From the NCBI GenBank assembly GCA_964459325.1, contig CAYWKU010000002.1:1-64000 (forward strand): DNA of 64,000 nt, written 5' to 3'. This document shows, one piece after another, positions 61,040-64,000 of the stretch. The DNA is from CAYWKU01 sp964459325 (lineage in GTDB: Bacteria; RBG-13-61-14; CAYWKU01). A model generated the notes under the pieces. It was not told where the DNA came from, did not search any database, and saw nothing but the letters and a program-made list of their open reading frames with translations. The position numbers were made by a program, and so were the translations under genes. How positions within the stretch are numbered: the first letter of the stretch is position 1; every line of letters begins with the position of its first letter.

Positions 61040-62596
61040 TTGAAAGTTCAAGAGAAAGTTTTAATACTGGATTTCGGCAGCCAGTACACCCAGCTTATTG
61101 CCCGGAGAGTGCGGGAGCTTAAGGTCTACTGCGAAATACACCCGTGCACCGTAAGTATCGATTTTATCCGCGATTTCGACCCGGACGCCGTCATACTTTC
61201 CGGCGGCCCCGCATCGTGCCTCGATGAAGAAGCGCCTCACCCCGAACCCGGGATTTACGAGCTTGGTGTACCCGTACTGGGGATATGTTACGGGATGCAG
61301 GTCACCGCGAAGATGCTCGGGGGCGGAGTCAAGCCCGGCTCCCGGCGGGAGTACGGGCCCGCCCGCATCGAGATTCTTCGTAAAAGGTCGCTGCTTTTCG
61401 ACAACGTAAGGCCGGGTAAAAACGGCGGTGTGAAAGTTTGGATGAGCCACGGCGACCGGGTGGAGGAGCCGCCGGAGGGATTTGAAGTTCTGGCCCGCAG
61501 CGATAACTCGCCGGTGGCCGCCATCCGCCACCCGAAGCGCAAAATTTACGCCGTCCAGTTTCACCCGGAAGTGGCGCACACCCCCGCCGGGAAGGACATC
61601 CTGGCCAACTTCCTGTTCAAAGTGGCGCGACTCAAAGGCACATGGAGCATCGAAGGCTTCGTGGAGGCGGCCACCCGCGAGCTGAAGGAGAAGGTCGGCG
61701 ACGAGAAGGTGGTGCTGGCATTGAGCGGCGGCGTGGACTCGTCTGTGGCGGCGGTGCTCATTCATAACGCCATAGGCGACGCTCTCAACTGCGTCTTCGT
61801 GGATAACGGCCTTATTAGAAAAGGTGAGCGAGACAAGGTGGAAAAAACCTTCCGGGATAACTTCCATATTCCCCTGAAAGTGGTAGACGCAAGCGAAAGG
61901 TTTCTCAAGGGCCTGGAAGACATCGTCGACCCCGAAAAAAAACGCAAAATAATAGGCGAAACGTTTATAAAAGTTTTCGAGGAGGAAGCTCTGAAAACAG
62001 AGGAGGTCAAATGGCTGGCCCAGGGCACCTTGTACCCGGACGTTATAGAAAGCGTCTCCTTCAAAGGCCCCAGCGCCACCATAAAAACGCATCATAACGT
62101 TGGCGGGCTCCCCGAAAAAATGAACCTGAAGTTGCTCGAGCCCTTCCGGGAGCTTTTCAAGGACGAAGTCAGGGCGGTGGGCGAAGAACTGGGGTTGCCT
62201 TACGAAATTGTGCATCGCCAGCCGTTTCCCGGGCCGGGACTGGCGGTGAGGATACTGGGAGAGGTCACTCGGGAGCGGCTGGAAATATTGCGCGAAGCGG
62301 ACGCTATCGTGGTGGAGGAAATGAAACGCGGCGGCTTTTATTACAAGCTGTGGCAGACATTCGCCGTGCTGCTGCCTGTCTTGAGCGTGGGGGTGATGGG
62401 CGACGAGCGCACTTACGAATACACCATCGCCGTCCGGGCGGTGGAGAGCGTGGACGCTATGACCGCCGACTGGGCCGAGTTGCCTCATGAGCTGTTGGCC
62501 AACATCTCCAACCGGATAATCAACGAAGTGAAGGGAGTCAACCGGGTGGTATACGACGTAAGCTCCAAGCCGCCTGCGACTATCGAATGGGAGTAG
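61040..62596 (+). CDS. guaA: GMP synthase (glutamine-hydrolysing) GuaA
   Basis: A 518-residue two-domain enzyme converting XMP to GMP. The class I glutaminase domain (residues 1-195) has C83 in GICYGMQ and the His-Glu pair in FHPEVAHT. The ATP pyrophosphatase domain has the PP-loop LSGGVDSS near residue 232, and the C-terminal dimerisation domain ends in the family-typical PPATIEWE. Start is TTG 61040, which places the first strand KVLILDFGSQY correctly; no nearby ATG does. It forms guaBA with the preceding gene. Confidence 0.96.
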   Translation: MKVQEKVLILDFGSQYTQLIARRVRELKVYCEIHPCTVSIDFIRDFDPDAVILSGGPASCLDEEAPHPEPGIYELGVPVLGICYGMQVTAKMLGGGVKPGSRREYGPARIEILRKRSLLFDNVRPGKNGGVKVWMSHGDRVEEPPEGFEVLARSDNSPVAAIRHPKRKIYAVQFHPEVAHTPAGKDILANFLFKVARLKGTWSIEGFVEAATRELKEKVGDEKVVLALSGGVDSSVAAVLIHNAIGDALNCVFVDNGLIRKGERDKVEKTFRDNFHIPLKVVDASERFLKGLEDIVDPEKKRKIIGETFIKVFEEEALKTEEVKWLAQGTLYPDVIESVSFKGPSATIKTHHNVGGLPEKMNLKLLEPFRELFKDEVRAVGEELGLPYEIVHRQPFPGPGLAVRILGEVTRERLEILREADAIVVEEMKRGGFYYKLWQTFAVLLPVLSVGVMGDERTYEYTIAVRAVESVDAMTADWAELPHELLANISNRIINEVKGVNRVVYDVSSKPPATIEWE

Positions 62597-62600
62597 GGAT

Positions 62601-63743
62601 ATGCCTTACAAACCTAAATTCAAATACACCAGCAAAATGGTGTTGGATTTGATGGGCATTGAAGGGGCCAAGGAGGTAGTCAATAATATCCCACTGCCCG
62701 ATTATGCGTTGTTAGTGTTGCAACATGAGGCCGCATTACAGTCTACACATTACTCAACTCAAATAGAAGGAAATATCTTGGGGTTAAGAGAAGTTGAGAA
62801 GGTTGCAAGAAACAAAAAAAATCGACTGGGCCATTATGAACAGGAGGTGAGAAATTATTGGAATGCCTTGATATTTCTTGGAGAACAAGCGAAACAAAAA
62901 GCACCCATTACCCATGATTTTATTCAAAAAGTACACCGAACTATTGAAGTGAGAACTTTCGGACAAAGGGGGAAGAAAAGTCCTTATCGAAAAGAACAGA
63001 ACGTAATCCGGGGTAGATATGCCTATAGACCACCGAAACCGGAAGATGTCCAGGGCCTCATGGATGACCTTGTAAATTGGGTGGAATCAAAAACGGTAAA
63101 AGAAAATCTTCCGGTTCCCGTGAAAGCCGGTATTTTTTCTTATCAATTTTTGACTATACACCCGTTTATGGATGGCAACGGAAGGACTGCGCGGGCGCTG
63201 GCTACATACATCTTCCACAGGGATGGTTATGACCTGAAAGGCATTTTTTCCGTGGAAGAACAATATGCGCGAAATCTTGACGCTTATTATAGAAACTTAC
63301 AATTGGGGTTGCCCGAAAATTATTATGAAGGCCGTAACGACCCGGATATAACTTCCTGGCTGGAGTACTTCGTGAATGTAGCTGCGGTGGCCTTCAATTC
63401 GGCAAAAGAAATGGCCTTAAGTGAAATAAAAAACCAAATTAGAGAAGACAAAATTTTAGAGAACCTTGATATACGCCAAAGGGCTGTACTTCATCACTTC
63501 AAGTTTAACAAATATATTGATTCTGAAAATTTACAAAGCCTAATCAAGAAAATGACTATTGAGACGGCACGTAAAAAACTCCGGGAGTGGGAAAAGTCCG
63601 GTTTTTTGAAGTGCGCGGGAAAAGAAGGCAATAAAAAACTGTATGAGCTGGGTGAGGAATATAGGCAGGCTATGAACAGACCAATTCAAGAATCAGCATT
63701 GAAAGAGTTGCTGTTAAAATATTCAGGCATACAGTACCCTTGA
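62601..63743 (+). CDS. Fic-domain protein with N-terminal inhibitory motif and C-terminal winged helix
   Basis: A 380-residue Fic protein, a family that usually transfers AMP from ATP to target proteins. The active motif HPFMDGNGRTAR is at residues 187-198. The inhibitory motif STQIEGN (S52, E56, G57) lies before it, so this is a class II Fic whose own glutamate blocks ATP binding. Residues about 285-360 form a probable winged helix (RQRAVLHHFKFNKYI onward). Base composition is clearly more AT-rich than its neighbours, and it begins only four bases after guaA, suggesting later insertion. Target unknown. Confidence 0.9.
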   Translation: MPYKPKFKYTSKMVLDLMGIEGAKEVVNNIPLPDYALLVLQHEAALQSTHYSTQIEGNILGLREVEKVARNKKNRLGHYEQEVRNYWNALIFLGEQAKQKAPITHDFIQKVHRTIEVRTFGQRGKKSPYRKEQNVIRGRYAYRPPKPEDVQGLMDDLVNWVESKTVKENLPVPVKAGIFSYQFLTIHPFMDGNGRTARALATYIFHRDGYDLKGIFSVEEQYARNLDAYYRNLQLGLPENYYEGRNDPDITSWLEYFVNVAAVAFNSAKEMALSEIKNQIREDKILENLDIRQRAVLHHFKFNKYIDSENLQSLIKKMTIETARKKLREWEKSGFLKCAGKEGNKKLYELGEEYRQAMNRPIQESALKELLLKYSGIQYP

Positions 63744-63774
63744 ATATTTACGGCAAGTGAGCAGAGGTTTGAAA

Positions 63775-64000
63775 ATGCCGTTCTGTCCGAAATGCGGCGT
63801 AGAGTACAGGGAAGGGTTTTACAGGTGTTCCGACTGCGACGTGGACCTGGTGGATTCGCTTGACCGAAGGCCGGAATGGGGCGATTCCCCGCCGGTGGAG
63901 TTGACCCGCCGGGAAAAACCCACCGAGGCGAGGATGATATGCCAGACGCTCGAAGACGCCGGGATACCATGCACCGCAAAGGGCGCCGAGGGGAAGGAAA
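63775..64000 (+). CDS. Zinc-ribbon protein, 3' end outside the window
   Basis: Open reading frame that runs off the window edge, 75 codons visible. It starts MPFCPKCGVEYREGFYRCSD with a four-cysteine ribbon (C4, C7, C18, C21), followed by an acidic linker and EARMICQTLEDAGIPCTAKG, which looks like the beginning of a DUF2007-type signal-transducing or substrate-binding domain. Similar ribbon-plus-DUF2007 proteins are common and uncharacterised. AGAGG lies nine bases ahead of the ATG. Confidence 0.7.
   Translation, partial: MPFCPKCGVEYREGFYRCSDCDVDLVDSLDRRPEWGDSPPVELTRREKPTEARMICQTLEDAGIPCTAKGAEGKE

Overview
The window is one continuous bacterial chromosome segment, gene-dense and moderately GC-rich by eye, with about 53 protein genes and nearly all of them on the + strand. 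I see no rRNA, tRNA, CRISPR array, insertion sequence or prophage. The organism looks Gram-negative and uncultured: it has FtsX with an EnvC-like factor, YibQ-like deacetylase, RlpA-like and parvulin lipoproteins, and a Tat-exported sulfatase. It mixes deltaproteobacterium-like traits (very long TPR protein, GldAFG-DUF4340 transporter, a DsrD homologue, paired MaoC proteins) with an AftB-like plus UbiA/DPPR-synthase pair of the kind known from mycobacterial cell-wall loci. ATA and AGG codons are used freely. I cannot name a phylum; a candidate-phylum genome is plausible.

Layout. 0.1-2.3 kb: two family-2 glycosyltransferases. 2.6-8.6 kb: DinG helicase, Hsp20, Lon and ThiL, tightly spaced. 8.8-15.0 kb: a chemotaxis operon cheR-mcp-cheW-cheY-cheA-cheC-cheD with overlapping stops and starts, but no cheB. 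15.0-19.6 kb: hexapeptide acyltransferase, AftB-like GT-C enzyme, DPPR-synthase-like UbiA protein and a DUF362 protein. 19.6-28.2 kb: a zinc-ribbon receiver protein, a 1967-residue TPR protein, HAD hydrolase, RlpA-like lipoprotein and an unknown membrane protein. 28.3-33.2 kb: GldA/GldF/GldG-like ABC exporter with a DUF4340 protein. 33.3-35.9 kb: glycerol kinase and a parvulin lipoprotein. 36.2-42.1 kb: ftsX, degenerate EnvC-like LytM protein, CtpA protease, YibQ-like deacetylase and a lipocalin-like secreted protein. 42.4-45.4 kb: a membrane Ser/Thr kinase with TPR/HEAT tail, convergent with a second zinc-ribbon receiver. 45.5-52.5 kb: fatty acyl-CoA functions (acyl-CoA synthetase, VOC protein, thioesterase, MaoC pair, acyl-CoA dehydrogenase) interrupted by rtcB. 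52.6-58.9 kb: TPR protein, sulfatase, MidA-type methyltransferase, two SDR epimerase-like proteins and a CPBP protein. 59.0-64.0 kb: a DsrD homologue on the - strand, guaB-guaA, an AT-rich fic gene and a truncated zinc-ribbon gene.

The least explained material is in the gaps. It includes an array of four 20-bp palindromes with covarying arms (36.0 kb), a cloverleaf-shaped 76-nt element (31.7 kb), three interleaved inverted repeats (48.1 kb), a 112-nt element with 14-bp perfect terminal inverted repeats ahead of the kinase (42.3 kb), and a duplicated ribosome-binding leader split by a palindrome (56.0 kb). Among proteins, the most unusual are the two paralogous zinc-ribbon receivers, each beside a TPR-rich protein, and the orphan DsrD homologue. 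All assignments rest on reading motifs by eye; no database search was possible.
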